Of a stretch of DNA of 64,000 nucleotides, positions 16,215 through 27,700 are shown piece after piece; within the stretch, counting starts at the first letter, position 1, and each line of letters begins with the position of its first letter. A program made the translations under genes and the position numbers. The stretch is from Armatimonadetes bacterium DC. Lineage in GTDB: Bacteria; Armatimonadota; Fimbriimonadia; Fimbriimonadales; GBS-DC. The notes under the pieces are model-generated. The model worked only from the letters and a program-made list of their open reading frames with translations, was not told the origin of the DNA and did not search any database. The stretch lies in NCBI GenBank assembly GCA_001442985.1, contig LDYB01000016.1:62001-126000 (forward strand). The letters are read 5' to 3'.

Positions 16215-16963
16215 CGATTTCGTTAGAGGGTCGCGTGGCGCTGGTTACGGGAGCAGGACGCGGGATTGGGCGTGCGGTCGCGCTGACGCTGGCGCAGGCG
16301 GGCGCGAAGGTGGCGGTGGTGAGCCGTACCGAAGCGAACGCACACGAAACCGCCCATGCGATTGAGCAGGCAGGCGGCGTCGCGCTGCCGATGGCGCTCG
16401 ACATCGCCGATCCGGTTAGCGCTGAAACCGCCACCGAAACCGTTCTCAAGCAGTGGGAGCGGCTGGACATTCTGGTCAACAACGCGGGCATCACACGCGA
16501 TACCCTGTTGCTACGCATGAAGGAGGAGGATTGGGACGCCGTGCTTCAGGTGAACCTGAAGGGGGCGTTCCTGTTCACCCGCGCCGCCCTGAAACCCATG
16601 ATGAAACAGCGCTGGGGGCGCATCATCAACATCACCTCCATCGTGGGACTCACGGGCAACGCCGGGCAAGCCAACTACGCCGCCTCCAAAGCGGGCTTGA
16701 TTGCCCTCACCAAATCGGTCGCGCTGGAGATGGGCAGCCGCAACATCACCTGTAATGCGATTGCGCCCGGCTTCATCGAGACCGATATGACCGAATCATT
16801 GCCCGAACAGGTGCGCCAGTATGCCCTGCAAAAAATCCCGCTGGGACGGCTCGGCGCACCCGAAGAAGTCGCGCATGGGGTACTCTTTTTATGTAGCGAA
16901 CTCGCCTCGTACATCACGGGGCAAGTGCTAATCATCGACGGTGGCTTGACTACCGGAATCTAA
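16211..16963 (+). CDS. fabG: 3-oxoacyl-ACP reductase FabG
   Basis: 250-residue short-chain dehydrogenase: [20 protein letters not shown] (NADP-binding), [13 protein letters not shown], catalytic Ser in [28 protein letters not shown] (YxxxK), and the FabG-type C-terminus [17 protein letters not shown]. It reduces 3-oxoacyl-ACP to 3-hydroxyacyl-ACP with NADPH. Length and ending are standard. It is coupled to fabD by a 4-nt overlap. Confidence 0.95.
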   Translation: MTISLEGRVALVTGAGRGIGRAVALTLAQAGAKVAVVSRTEANAHETAHAIEQAGGVALPMALDIADPVSAETATETVLKQWERLDILVNNAGITRDTLLLRMKEEDWDAVLQVNLKGAFLFTRAALKPMMKQRWGRIINITSIVGLTGNAGQANYAASKAGLIALTKSVALEMGSRNITCNAIAPGFIETDMTESLPEQVRQYALQKIPLGRLGAPEEVAHGVLFLCSELASYITGQVLIIDGGLTTGI

Positions 16964-16991
16964 AACCCAACAAAGAGGAGGTACGATACCG

Positions 16992-17246
16992 ATGACACAG
17001 CAGGAGATCTTCGAGCGAGTCCAGAAGGTGATTATCGAGCAGCTGGATAAGCGCCCGGAAGAGATTACGATGGACGCGAGCTTCATCGACGACCTGAACG
17101 CCGACTCGCTGGACCTCGTGGAACTGGTGATGGCATTTGAGCAGGAGTTTGATGTCACCATTCCCGAGGAGGAGGCGGAGCAGGTGCGCACGGTGGGCGA
17201 CGCGGTGCGCCTCTTGAGCGAGAAACTGGCGGTAGAAGCGGAATAA
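16992..17246 (+). CDS. acpP: Acyl carrier protein
   Basis: 84 residues, strongly acidic, with the phosphopantetheine serine in [17 protein letters not shown] and the typical ending [14 protein letters not shown]. It carries the growing acyl chain. A good RBS (AGAGGAGG) precedes the ATG, unlike fabD, consistent with a need for high expression inside the operon. Confidence 0.96.
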   Translation: MTQQEIFERVQKVIIEQLDKRPEEITMDASFIDDLNADSLDLVELVMAFEQEFDVTIPEEEAEQVRTVGDAVRLLSEKLAVEAE

Positions 17247-17250
17247 GCCT

Positions 17251-18492
17251 ATGCGACGGCGCGTTGTGGTTACCGGGATGGGGCTTGTCACCCCGCTCGG
17301 TCTGGGGATTGAACCCTTCTGGGAGGGTCTCATCACCGGGCGGCGGGTGATCGGTCCCATCACCCAATTTGATGCGAGTGGGTTTACCACGCGCATCGCG
17401 GCGGAGGTCAAAGAGTTTGACCCCACCCAGTTCATGGAGAAAAAAGACGCCCGTCGCGCCTCGCGCTTTATCCAGTTCGCGATTGCGGCGACCCACATGG
17501 CGCTCGCCGACGCCCAGCTGCAAATCACCCCCGAGAACGCCGAACGTATCGGCGTGCTGATTGGCTCCGGAATCGGCGGCGTGGACTACATGGACACCCA
17601 GATGCGCGTGCTGGTGCAACAGGGTCCCGACCGCCTCAGCCCCTTTCTGGGCGCGATGATGATTGCCGATATGGCGTCAGGAATGGTCTCGATTCAGTTT
17701 GGCATTAAGGGACCGAACCTGTGCGTGGTAACGGCATGCTCCACCGGGGCGGACGCGCTGGGTCAGGCGATGCGGGCGATTATTTACGGCGACGCGGATG
17801 TGATGATTGCGGGCGGTTCGGAGGCGGCGATTGTGCCCGTGGGGATTGGCGCGTTCTGCGCCGCGCGGGCGATGTCCACCCGCAACGACGACCCTGAACA
17901 CGCCAGCCGCCCGTTTGACGCCGAGCGCGACGGCTTTGTGATGGGCGAAGGATGCGGCGTGCTGATTCTGGAATCGCTGGAGCATGCCAAAGCGCGCGGC
18001 GCCCGAATCTACGCCGAACTGCTGGGCTACGGCATGTCCGCCGACGCCTACCATATCACCCAACCCGACCCCGAAGGCGACGGCGCCCGACGCGCCATGC
18101 AAAACGCCCTCAAAGACGCCGGTCTCCAGCCCACCGATATTGACTATATTAATGCCCACGGCACTTCCACACGCTATAACGACGCCAAAGAGACCCTCGC
18201 TATCAAGCGCGTGTTCGGCGAACACGCCTACAAGTTGGCGGTCAGCTCCACCAAGTCGGTAACGGGACACCTGCTGGGCGCGGCAGGCGCAGTAGAGGCG
18301 TGCGCCTGTATCCTCGCCATCCAGCACCAGATGCTACCTCCCACTATCAACTACGAATATCCCGACCCCGAATGCGATTTAGACTATGTGCCCAACACGG
18401 CACGCCCCGCGAAGGTGCGCTACGCGATGTCCAACTCCTTCGGCTTTGGCGGGCACAACAGCGTGCTGGTGTTCGGGGCTTACTCCGAGTGA
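17251..18492 (+). CDS. fabF: 3-oxoacyl-ACP synthase II FabF
   Basis: 413 residues. Condensing-enzyme features: [15 protein letters not shown], active-site Cys in [15 protein letters not shown], first His in [15 protein letters not shown], Lys/second His in [16 protein letters not shown], and the C-terminal [14 protein letters not shown]. It extends acyl-ACP by two carbons from malonyl-ACP. It starts 4 nt after acpP and closes the operon. Its stop overlaps a possible GTG start of the next gene. Confidence 0.95.
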   Translation: MRRRVVVTGMGLVTPLGLGIEPFWEGLITGRRVIGPITQFDASGFTTRIAAEVKEFDPTQFMEKKDARRASRFIQFAIAATHMALADAQLQITPENAERIGVLIGSGIGGVDYMDTQMRVLVQQGPDRLSPFLGAMMIADMASGMVSIQFGIKGPNLCVVTACSTGADALGQAMRAIIYGDADVMIAGGSEAAIVPVGIGAFCAARAMSTRNDDPEHASRPFDAERDGFVMGEGCGVLILESLEHAKARGARIYAELLGYGMSADAYHITQPDPEGDGARRAMQNALKDAGLQPTDIDYINAHGTSTRYNDAKETLAIKRVFGEHAYKLAVSSTKSVTGHLLGAAGAVEACACILAIQHQMLPPTINYEYPDPECDLDYVPNTARPAKVRYAMSNSFGFGGHNSVLVFGAYSE

Positions 18493-18503
18493 GTTCGCGG
18501 ACG

Positions 18504-19022
18504 ATGCAAAACGCGAATCCGAATCGTAAGCTCGTAATTGTTTTACTGATTGCGTCAGCTGTGGTGTTGGGGAGCTGTTTCGTCTGCGCCATTCTGGGGG
18601 CGGTACTGTCCCCCGTGTTCGCCCAGGCGCGAGAGAAGGCGCGTGCCACTGCCTGCATGTCCAATCTGCGTCAGATGGGCAGCGCGTTTGCGATGTATGC
18701 CCAGGACCACAGGAGTCAGCTCCCGCCTGCCAGTCGCTGGATGGATGCAATCACTCCTTATCTCCCTCAACCTGAACGCACGCTTCGTTGCCCCAGCGTG
18801 CCCGCGCAGAGCTTCGGCTACGCCTACAATTCCCAGCTCTCAGGGATGAACTACCAGAACGCACGGGTGCAGAAGCCAGATGTGCCGCTGGTCTACGACT
18901 CGGTGAACCTCGCCCGCAACGCTACCGACCCCGTTACCAGTCTGCCCAACCCGCCTCGCCACCTGGGCAACGCAAACCATGCCCTTCTGGTGGATGGAAC
19001 CGTTCAGTCCGTAGCGCCCTGA
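18504..19022 (+). CDS. Pseudopilin-like secreted protein (DUF1559-type)
   Basis: 172 residues with one N-terminal hydrophobic segment (KLVIVLLIASAVVLGSCFVCAILGAVL), then PVFAQAREKARATACMSNLRQMGSAFAMYAQDH, a signature of type II secretion/type IV pilin-like proteins found in large numbers in Armatimonadota and Planctomycetota. The C-terminal HLGNANHALLVDGTVQSV corresponds to the His-x-DG motif of that family. No clear prepilin-peptidase site is seen. GTG 18489 in the same frame overlaps the fabF stop and could be the real start. The role is unknown; it is probably envelope-exposed. Confidence 0.7.
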   Translation: MQNANPNRKLVIVLLIASAVVLGSCFVCAILGAVLSPVFAQAREKARATACMSNLRQMGSAFAMYAQDHRSQLPPASRWMDAITPYLPQPERTLRCPSVPAQSFGYAYNSQLSGMNYQNARVQKPDVPLVYDSVNLARNATDPVTSLPNPPRHLGNANHALLVDGTVQSVAP

Positions 19023-19026
19023 AAGG

Positions 19027-19605
19027 ATGGAGACGCTGCTTGAATGGGACCGCCAGCTGTTTTATGCTGTCAATCATGGTTTGAGCCACCCATGGCTGGA
19101 CGGGGCGATGTGGTTCGTCACCAGTCTGGGATTGGGCTGGGTGCAGGCGTTAATGCTACTGGCGTGGACTCTGGCGGCATCGCGCAGGGGGCGTGAGGCG
19201 GGCGGCGTTTCCCCCTGGAGGAGTATCTTTCTCTCAGGGGGGCTGGCGTTGTTGTTGAGCGGGTTGACGGTGCAGGTTCTGAAGCGCCTGTTTCCGCGCA
19301 TGCGCCCTTCGAATCTGCCCGATGCGCTCGTGGCGCCCGATGAGCGGATTTTTTTCAACTCGTTCCCGTCGGGGCACACGGCGACCTCGTTCGCGCTGGC
19401 GTGCTGGCTGTGGGGACGCCTGCGCGGCACGCGCTACCGCTGGGTGGGCTACCTCGCGTGGGCGCTCGCCGCGCTGGTCGGACTGTCCCGAATCTATCGC
19501 GGCGTCCACTACCCGCTGGATGTGCTGGTCGGCGCCCTGATAGGAATCATGTGGGGTTTTGCGATTAATCGGGTACAATCTCTCCATGAGGCGAATCGTC
19601 GATGA
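19027..19605 (+). CDS. PAP2-family membrane phosphatase (undecaprenyl-PP phosphatase-like)
   Basis: 192 residues with about five TM helices and the three PAP2 motifs: KRLFPRMRP (KxxxxxxRP), FPSGHTATSF (PSGH) and SRIYRGVHYPLDVL (SRxxxxxHxxxD). Such enzymes dephosphorylate lipid pyrophosphates, often recycling undecaprenyl-PP, at the outer face of the membrane. A phosphatidic-acid or PGP phosphatase role cannot be excluded. It overlaps the next gene by 4 nt. Confidence 0.85.
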   Translation: METLLEWDRQLFYAVNHGLSHPWLDGAMWFVTSLGLGWVQALMLLAWTLAASRRGREAGGVSPWRSIFLSGGLALLLSGLTVQVLKRLFPRMRPSNLPDALVAPDERIFFNSFPSGHTATSFALACWLWGRLRGTRYRWVGYLAWALAALVGLSRIYRGVHYPLDVLVGALIGIMWGFAINRVQSLHEANRR

Positions 19606-20018
19606 AGAAGATTCCGCGCATTGTGGTGGCTAAAGTGGGTCTGGATGGGCACGATCGCGGCGCGAAGGTGGTCGCACGCGCCCTGCGCGACGCAGGTTTC
19701 GAGGTCATCTACACAGGACTGCGGCGCACCCCTGAGGATGTGGTGCAGATTGCCCTTCAGGAAGACGCCGATATGATTGCCATCAGCATCCTCTCTGGGG
19801 CGCACATGACGCTCATCCCGCGCGTGCTGAACTTGCTCAAGGAGCAGAACGCCGAAGATATCTATGTGATTGCAGGCGGCACCATCCCCGACGACGACGC
19901 CGAAGCGCTCAAACAGATGGGCGTCAAGGCGGTCTACCCCCCAGGCACGCTGATTGAAACCTTCGTGGAAGACATTCGCCGCATGCTGTCAGAACGGGAA
20001 ACTTTAAGCACTGTCTAA
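19602..20018 (+). CDS. Cobalamin-binding domain protein (methylmalonyl-CoA mutase C-terminal type)
   Basis: 138 residues: VAKVGLDGHDRGAKVVARAL holds the DxHxxG cobalamin lower-ligand motif, with ISILSGAHMTLIPRVL and VIAGGTIPDDDAEAL completing the mutase B12-binding fold. It would work as the small subunit of a split acyl-CoA mutase, binding adenosylcobalamin. The large subunit gene is not in the window, so the partner is elsewhere. The start overlaps the PAP2 stop (ATGA). Confidence 0.88.
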   Translation: MKKIPRIVVAKVGLDGHDRGAKVVARALRDAGFEVIYTGLRRTPEDVVQIALQEDADMIAISILSGAHMTLIPRVLNLLKEQNAEDIYVIAGGTIPDDDAEALKQMGVKAVYPPGTLIETFVEDIRRMLSERETLSTV

Positions 20019-20046
20019 TCGTATCCCCTCGCTGGAGGGCACAGAA

Positions 20047-20628
20047 ATGGAAATGCTCATCGGTTTGATGGCGTGCGTGGGAGGCGGTCTGCTCCTGATG
20101 GTGATTGCCTACGCCGTGATGTATAACTCGCTGATAGGCAAGAAAAATCAGGTGGACTACGCCTACAGCGGGATTGATGTGCAGCTCAAAAAGCGCCACG
20201 ATTTGATTCCGAACCTTGTGGCGACGGTCAAGCAATATATGGAGCATGAGCGGGGTTTGCTGGAGCGCATCACCGAGTTGCGGGCGCGCGCCACAGCCAG
20301 CAATCTCCCCGAATCGGAGCGATTGCATGCGGAGGCGCAGCTGTCGGGCGCGCTCCGCTCGCTGATGATTGCGGTGGAGAACTACCCCCAGCTCAAGGCG
20401 AACGAGAACTTTCTGCACCTGCAGGCGTCGCTGAACGATATCGAAGAGCAAATCGCCGCCGCCCGGCGCGCCTACAACGCCGCCGTAACGGACTACAATA
20501 ATGCCATCGAGATGTTCCCCACCAACCTCGTGGCGGGGATGATGGGCTTGAAGCGCCGCGCGGTGTTTGAGGCGGAAGAGTCGGAGCGCGAGACGCCGCA
20601 GGTCGCCCAGCTGTTTAAGCAGTCGTGA
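20047..20628 (+). CDS. lemA: LemA family protein
   Basis: 193 residues: an N-terminal TM helix, then YNSLIGKKNQVDYAYSGIDVQLKKRHDLIPNLVATVKQYM, the diagnostic LemA segment, and a coiled-coil helical region with LSGALRSLMIAVENYPQLKANENF. LemA proteins are membrane-anchored helical proteins of unknown biochemical role, often encoded with a second membrane protein. Here that is the overlapping DUF3137 gene. Confidence 0.92.
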   Translation: MEMLIGLMACVGGGLLLMVIAYAVMYNSLIGKKNQVDYAYSGIDVQLKKRHDLIPNLVATVKQYMEHERGLLERITELRARATASNLPESERLHAEAQLSGALRSLMIAVENYPQLKANENFLHLQASLNDIEEQIAAARRAYNAAVTDYNNAIEMFPTNLVAGMMGLKRRAVFEAEESERETPQVAQLFKQS

Positions 20629-21614
20629 TGCGCTCAGTTGCCGAAATCCAGCAGGAGCTGGAACCTGTTCTGCGCGATATTGAGCTCTGGCGCACCGAAA
20701 GCGTTCACCAGTTCAGCCAGATTGCGCTCTGGAGCGCGGTGATTGGCGGGCTGCTGACGCTGGGACTGGCGTTAGCCTTTCAGAGCGGATGGAGCCTCGT
20801 GCCGCTCGTCATTGCGCTGATTGTGATTGGGGTCGCCTATGCTCAGCGCGCGAATGAGTGGCGTCAAGCCTTCAAAACCCGCGTGATGGCGCGGCTTGTA
20901 GAAGCAGTCAGCCCCGAACTGCGCTATCACCCCAACGCCTGCATCACCCGCGCCGAGTACGACATGAGCCTCCTGTTCCATAATTCGCCCGACCCCGACC
21001 GCTATCGGGGAGAAGACCTGATTGAAGGGCGACTGGACAAGACCGACATCCGCCTCTCGGAACTGCATACCGAGTATAGAACCGTGACCTACGACAGCAA
21101 AGGGCGTCGGCAGGAACACTGGTACACCATCTTTCGCGGGCTGTTTATTATTGCCGACTTTCACAAAGATTTTCAGGGCGTTACGCTGGTGTTCCCCGAC
21201 ACCGAGGAGCAACTGCTGGGCAAGTTCGGGCAGTGGTTGCAGGGGCTGAGCGCCAAAATCGGCATGCAACCGGGCGAGCTGGTCAAGCTGGAAGACCCCG
21301 AATTTGAGCGCATGTTCAAAGTCTACTCCACCGACCAGATTGAGGCGCGCTACATTTTGACGCCCAGCCTGATGGCGCGGATTGTGGACTTCGCTAAGAA
21401 GACCCGCGCCTCCATTCGGCTTTCGTTTGTGAACTCGCGCCTGTATTTGGCGATACCGACTTGGCACAACTACTTTGAGCCGCCCTCGCTGTTCGCGCCT
21501 GCCTATACGCTTGCCAAAAGCGAAACGCTCCAGCGCTACCTTGCCGAACTCGCCTTCGCGCTCAGCGTCGTGGACGAATTGAACCTCAACACCCGCATTT
21601 GGGGGAAGCGGTAA
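20628..21614 (+). CDS. DUF3137 family membrane protein
   Basis: 328 residues with two TM helices near residues 30-72 and a cytoplasmic domain including LLFHNSPDPDRYRGEDLIEG, TIFRGLFIIADFHKDFQG and SFVNSRLYLAIPTWHNYFEP, the DUF3137 pattern. These genes commonly follow lemA and are thought to act with it; no activity is established. The start overlaps the lemA stop (TGATG). A small hairpin (CAGAGT...ACTCTG) follows at 21617 without a T-run. Confidence 0.82.
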   Translation: MRSVAEIQQELEPVLRDIELWRTESVHQFSQIALWSAVIGGLLTLGLALAFQSGWSLVPLVIALIVIGVAYAQRANEWRQAFKTRVMARLVEAVSPELRYHPNACITRAEYDMSLLFHNSPDPDRYRGEDLIEGRLDKTDIRLSELHTEYRTVTYDSKGRRQEHWYTIFRGLFIIADFHKDFQGVTLVFPDTEEQLLGKFGQWLQGLSAKIGMQPGELVKLEDPEFERMFKVYSTDQIEARYILTPSLMARIVDFAKKTRASIRLSFVNSRLYLAIPTWHNYFEPPSLFAPAYTLAKSETLQRYLAELAFALSVVDELNLNTRIWGKR

Positions 21615-21750
21615 GTCAGAGTGAATTAACTCTGGGCAGCTCGCAGCCAGCACCCCTGTCCCCGCTAAATTTCCTGCCCCCTCATGCCATAATCTTAACT
21701 ATGCGACGGATCGACTGACTCATTTCCAAGAATTGGGAGGTACCTGAAGC

Positions 21751-24700
21751 ATGCGAAGTAAGCAGTGGAGCTGGAAATGGAGCGTTATTGTCGCAGCTGT
21801 CCTCGCAGGTGTGTGGAATAGCGGTTTTGGTCAAGTTCTGTCGCGTCTGGGGCAGGTTTACGACAACCCCCCAGGCGTTCAAAGCGTGTTCGAGGGCAAC
21901 TGGATTTACTCGCTGAGCAGCACTCAGTTGCTGATTACCCTAGAAGCTAATTCTGCGCTGGTCAAGCGCGGTGTGCTGTCGCGCCCCGGAATGCGGAGCG
22001 GCTACACCACAGCGATTGCCAAGGGCGGCAATCTGGTCTACATCGCCAACGACAGCGTCTTTCCCAGCGCGTCGTATCTGACCATCGTGAATGTATCGAA
22101 CCCCGCTTCGCCCAGCATCGTTGTCGATTTTCAGATGCCCAGCAGCGTGCCATCCACGCTCAGCATCGTCAAAAACGGCAACTACCTCTACATGTTCCCC
22201 GAATCGGGCGACATGCAGGTGGTGGATATCTCTAACCCTGCCTCGCCTGCGATTGTGCGTTCCGTCAGTATGACGGGATCAGGTGGCGTGGTGGTGGGCA
22301 ATCGGCTCTACACGGCGGAGCGCAGCAACGGTGTGGGCGTGTGGGATGTGAGCCAGCCCGATAACCCCAACCGCATCGGCAGGGCGAACCTCACGGGCAA
22401 CATCCAGGAAGTGCTCGTTTCGGGTTCGCGGCTCTATGCGCTCAGCGGCTTCTCGCCGACGGCGTTGCACATCCTGGATCTCAGCAACCCCGACTCGCCC
22501 ACTTTGCTGGCGACTTTCAACACAACTTATATCGCCGATATGGCGTCCTACGGCAACTACCTCTACCTCTCGAGCGGCTTGGGCAAAACCCAGATTGTGG
22601 ATGTCAGCAACCCCAGTGCGCCCGCGGAAGTGGCGGTGCTTGACCTTGGGCGCGTGCAGGCGATAGAGCCTGCCAGCGCGCGCCTGCTGACCGCAGGCTC
22701 CTCGTGGCTGCGCGTGTACAGCCTGAGCAACCCGACCAACCCAACACGCACCGCCGAGTACACCGTGCCTGCGCCCGACGCAGCGGTTAAAAGCGGCGAC
22801 CGGGTCTACACCGCCGAGGAGCTGGGAGTCGGCGTATACAACCTCGCTACCCCCTCTTCCCCAACATTCGAACAGGTTGTTCCTGTGAGCCTGAACTGCC
22901 GCGAAATCGCCCAAATCAGCGCGGACACCTTCGCAGTGGCGCACGAGGGCAACCTCAGCTTCGTGCGGTTTACAGGAGGCAGCGGAAATGTGGTCTGGAC
23001 GCACACAGCAACGCCCCCCAGCCAGTCGATGTGGTACGACCGCTTGCGAGTCAGCGGGAATGTGCTGGCGTTCGCCTGCTCCCCGACCTTCAATAGCGTG
23101 CGGTTGATCGATATTTCCAATCCCGAATCGCCTCAAGTCGGGGCGGACATCAGGTTCATCGTGAACTTTGATGTCGGCGGCGGCTACCTCTACTCTGCGT
23201 TCAGCACAAGTCCTTCCAATTTCAGGATCTACTCCATCGCTGATATTAACAGCCCCACCCAGGTCGCTTCGCTGGACATTCCGTTTTCCGCCAGCGATAT
23301 TGCGGTTGGCGGCAGCTACGCGCTGGTGACGGGTTCCAGCGGCGAGCTGGCGCTCGTGGATGTGTCTAACCCTGCAGCGCCCCAGCTAATTGCCCAGCGC
23401 ACGATGGCAGGCGCCTCGATGCCGAAGGTGAGATATGATAACGGCTACTTTTTTGTGTACGACGGAAGTAATCGCAAACTGGAGGTCTATCGCGTTGCCG
23501 ACTTTCCCAACTTCAACCCGTATCGCACTCAGACGCTGGACACCTATGGAATAAGGCATCTCTACTTTGACCAAAATATCGTGATAGGCTCTGCAAGCAC
23601 GGAGGGACTGATTGTGTACCAGAACCTGCTCGGCACGAGTGGGATGACAATTACCCTCGTGACGCCGAACCGCGCAGGCAACGCGGGCGCGCTGACGATT
23701 ATGATAGAAGGCAGCGGGTTCCCCCAGAACGCCACTGTGCGCTTGGAGCGTGGCAGCGTAGTCATTGAACCCACCAGCGTCGTGGTGCGCAGTGCCAACC
23801 GTATCGACGCCACCTTTGATTTCACGGGTCAGCCCGTGAATACGCAGTGGGATGTGGTGGTGCGTAGCCCCGACAACGCCGAAGCCCGTTTACCAAGCGC
23901 CCTGACCATCGTGGAACCTGTGCCTACGATTAGCTCTATTTCGCCCAATCGAACGCTTCCGAGTCGTTCCGTCACGCTCACGATTAGTGGAGAACTGTTC
24001 ACCCCGAACGCACGGGTGGAGATTCGTCCTTCAGAGAGCGACACTTTCACGCCGATAAGCGCCCGCAGTGTCCAATTCGTCAGCCAGCGCCAGCTAAGCG
24101 CGACCTTCGACCTCAGCCCGCTACATGTCCTAAACCTAAGTTATGACCGTACGGTGAGCGTGGTGGTCACCAACACCAACAACCGGAGTGCTTCAGGCAC
24201 GCTGATTGTGCGCGGACCCAATCTCGACCTCCAAGTCGCCGAAACCGTGTTTGCGTTGCGTGAAAATCAGGACCTTGCAGTGGAGGTTGTGGTCAGTGGC
24301 GCGGTGGAAGGCGAACCCATCGAATTCGAGATGTACGGCTGGGTAGGAAGCGACAGCCGTACCATTCGCCCTGCCCGAACCGAGGCGTTGGGCAGTGGGC
24401 GCTGGCGACTCACTTTCAACCGTGCAGAAGCCTTACCAAACGGCTTCCTCCAAAGCTGGACGCCTGGCGTGCGCCAGCTGGGCGCACGCGACACCAGCGA
24501 CACCATATCCGTACACCAGTATCGCGGCGTACGCATGGAGACGGGTATCCCACAGTTCAGCAACCTGATTCGCCCCCTGACGATTTCCGTGCTGGCGTTT
24601 GACGCCGACGAGAACACGACCTTTGTGCTGCGCAAAGGCGATGTCGTGCGCGAGCCGACCCAAATTACGCGCAACACCCAGACATATGCAGGCGGTACCG

Positions 24701-27700
24701 TTTTTGAGGGAACTTTCCCCATCCAACTCACCGACCTCGGACAGTGGAGCATCGAGGTGCGCTACGGCGACGAGACCAAGACCATCGCGAACGCCCTTGA
24801 AATCATCAAGGGGACTCCATACATTTCCCGGGCTGACTGGCGGCTTTCGCCGTGGCAACGCGACTCGCAGATTGTGCTGCGCGGGAGTGGCTTCCACGAG
24901 GGGATGCGAGGGGTGCTTGTCATAGAGAACCCCAACGCCGTGATTGATGCCTCTGAAATCACGGCGACCGCAGTCACCGTCAATTCCGATGGCACGGAGG
25001 CGACCCTCGTGTTCGAAAACCTCTTCGATGCCATCCGAGCGCCTTCACAGTTCCGTTTGGAACTGCGCTCGCCGTATGCAAACTCGGTCAGCTGGTACAA
25101 CTGGCAATCGTTTGCTCCACCGTCCGTGAGGATGCCCGCTCGGTGGGGTCCCAGCTTCTTCCGTGCAGGGCGGTGGGAGACCTTCACGGTGGCTGTTTCG
25201 ACAGGTGGGCAGATCGACGCGCCTATACTCTCATTTGTCGTACCGTTTACCGAGAGCGACCTGAATTCAGGCGCATATGACTTCGAGTACCGCATCGTAG
25301 ACACATACACGGGACGCGTCCTGCAAAGTGGGCGACGCCGCGCAACGCCTGAGAATGTCCTTTTGGTCGCTCAGCTGCCTCCGATGCCCGCCGACACGAC
25401 GCGCTACATCAATATCGAGATACGCGCCTTCAGCAGCGGGCGCGCAGCAGCGCCACACCCACAGCTCACTCGCGGGCGCGTGGTAGTGGTCGCGTATGTC
25501 GCTGTATCAGGGCTGTTCATCGCAGGCTCTATGGTGCTGAAGGCAAGCTGCGAAGTGTTCCAGAGATACGGCTTGCAAACCGCCATCGCGACCGCCCTTG
25601 CAGAGCAAGACTTTTACGATCTGACTGGCTCGCAACGTAGCGCACTATTGGATTGGTTGCTTGAAGAGCGCAATATGCGCGCACTCCTTAATACCTTCTC
25701 TTACACCAACAAGAGTGTGTTCGATTATTTCGGTTCGGAAATTACGAGCGAGATTGTCGGACGCGGCGCCGATGCTATCAAACAAGCCATCTCGACTAAG
25801 GTGAATTACTACCTGCTTGGCAAGTTCTCGCGCCTAGATAGCGACAAGCGAAGAGAATATGCCGAGCTCCTAACAAACGCCTACTTTGATCTCTGGCAAG
25901 CGCAGAACGCACTACGCAGTGGCGACGCCACTGACATCGTGAAGAGCAAATCGGAACAGATTCTCGGGGAGATATGGAAACTGGCGACTTCCGAAGCCAG
26001 TGAAACTCCTCTGGAACCCCCTGCTGGCTTGGATCTAAGCCAGATCCCCGCAGAAGCGCTTGGTGCTCTCCTTAATGCCACGGCGAATACTTTCCTTTCG
26101 GTGGCGACGGGGTGTATTGAGCGCTCCCGCAAGTTAGAACAACTATTTACTCAGGTGCAGAATGTTCAACCGCTCCCTGTGCGCACCTCCTGGGACCCCA
26201 ACGAGAAGCGCGGCACGCAGGGAGTGGCAGGCTACATCGCGCCTGACCAGAGCATCGTGTACGAGATTCTGTTCGAGAACCTGCCCACGGCTACTGCAGG
26301 CGCGGAAGAGGTACTGGTGGAAGATACCCTGCCAGAGGCGTTAGACCCCAGCACGCTGGAGTTCTTCGAGGTCCAGGTGGGCGACAAGCGAGTGAGCCTG
26401 CCCGAAGGCACGAACACGCTCAACACGCAGATCGACCTGCGTCCGAACCGCCCTGTGGTGGTGCGTGTGGTCAGCGACTACGACCCCAGCACGCGCAAGC
26501 TGAGCGTGCGCTTCAGCGGTATCGACCCGAACACGAACGATTACTATCAGGAGGGCTTCCTGCCGCCGAACACGAACCCGCCGCAGGGCGAGGGCGCGGT
26601 GCGGTTCCGAATTCGCCCGCGCGAAGATGTCGCCTCGGGCACGCGCATCGACAACCACGCTGTTATTACCTTCGACCCACACCTACAGGCGAACCCGCCG
26701 ATTGTGACGAACACGCATTCGCTCACGCTGGACAAGCAGCCGCCCGCCATTACAGTCGAGTCGCCTGACAGCACGACTTTGCCCACCACAAAAGCGACCC
26801 TGCGCTGGAGCGCGACCGACGATGCGTCGGGCGTGGCAGAGGTGGAAATCTGGGCGCAGGAGGGCGATGGCGCGCGCCGACTGGGGTACACCAGCGCGAC
26901 AGGTGAGCGCAACGAGTCGGGCACCGTGCTGGTGCGGGCGCGCCGATTCGGCGACGAGACGCGCATCATCACGCGCGGGCGCGACCGCGTGGGCAACCTC
27001 GTGCCCTTCGGCGACACACCTCAACTCACTCTGCGCTTCGGGCAACCTCCTCAGTTCAGCGCAGGCTTGCACCTCGTCGGCATCCCCGTGCAGCTGGACA
27101 ACCCCGATGTGCAAGCCGCCTTCGGCTTCCAGAACGACCAGTGGGCGACCTACAATCCCGCAACAGGTCAGTATGTGCAGCATCCCGACAGCGGCGCGTC
27201 GCCCCAAATCGGGCGCGGCTACTGGGTGGTGCTGCCCAACCCCGTGCAGCCGAATATCGTAGGGAATCTCCCGGATCCAGAGCAGAGCTACACGATTGCG
27301 CTTCAGCAGGGTTGGAACCTGATTGCGAACCCGTGGACCGAGCCGCTGGTGTGGAACCGCGCAGCGATTGGCGTGCGTGTGAATGGCGTCTCGTACACGC
27401 TGGATCAGGCGGTTGCCCAACAGTTCGTAGAGCCGTATCTGTGGGGTTGGGAGCCGAACCCCTCTAACTCCCAGCAAGGACGCTACCGCCTTATATACGA
27501 CGCCCAGCTGCTGAACGGGATTGACCACCAACTGCAACCGTGGCGCGGGTACTGGATCTACGCGCACCAGCCGTGTGAGCTGGTGCTGCCCACGCCCGAA
27601 GTCGCTGCCAGCACGCCGTCGCGTAGTCGCAACCCCGCGACCCAAGGTGGCTGGAGCCTGCGGATTGGAGCGCACTGGGGCGACCAATACGACGAGGTGA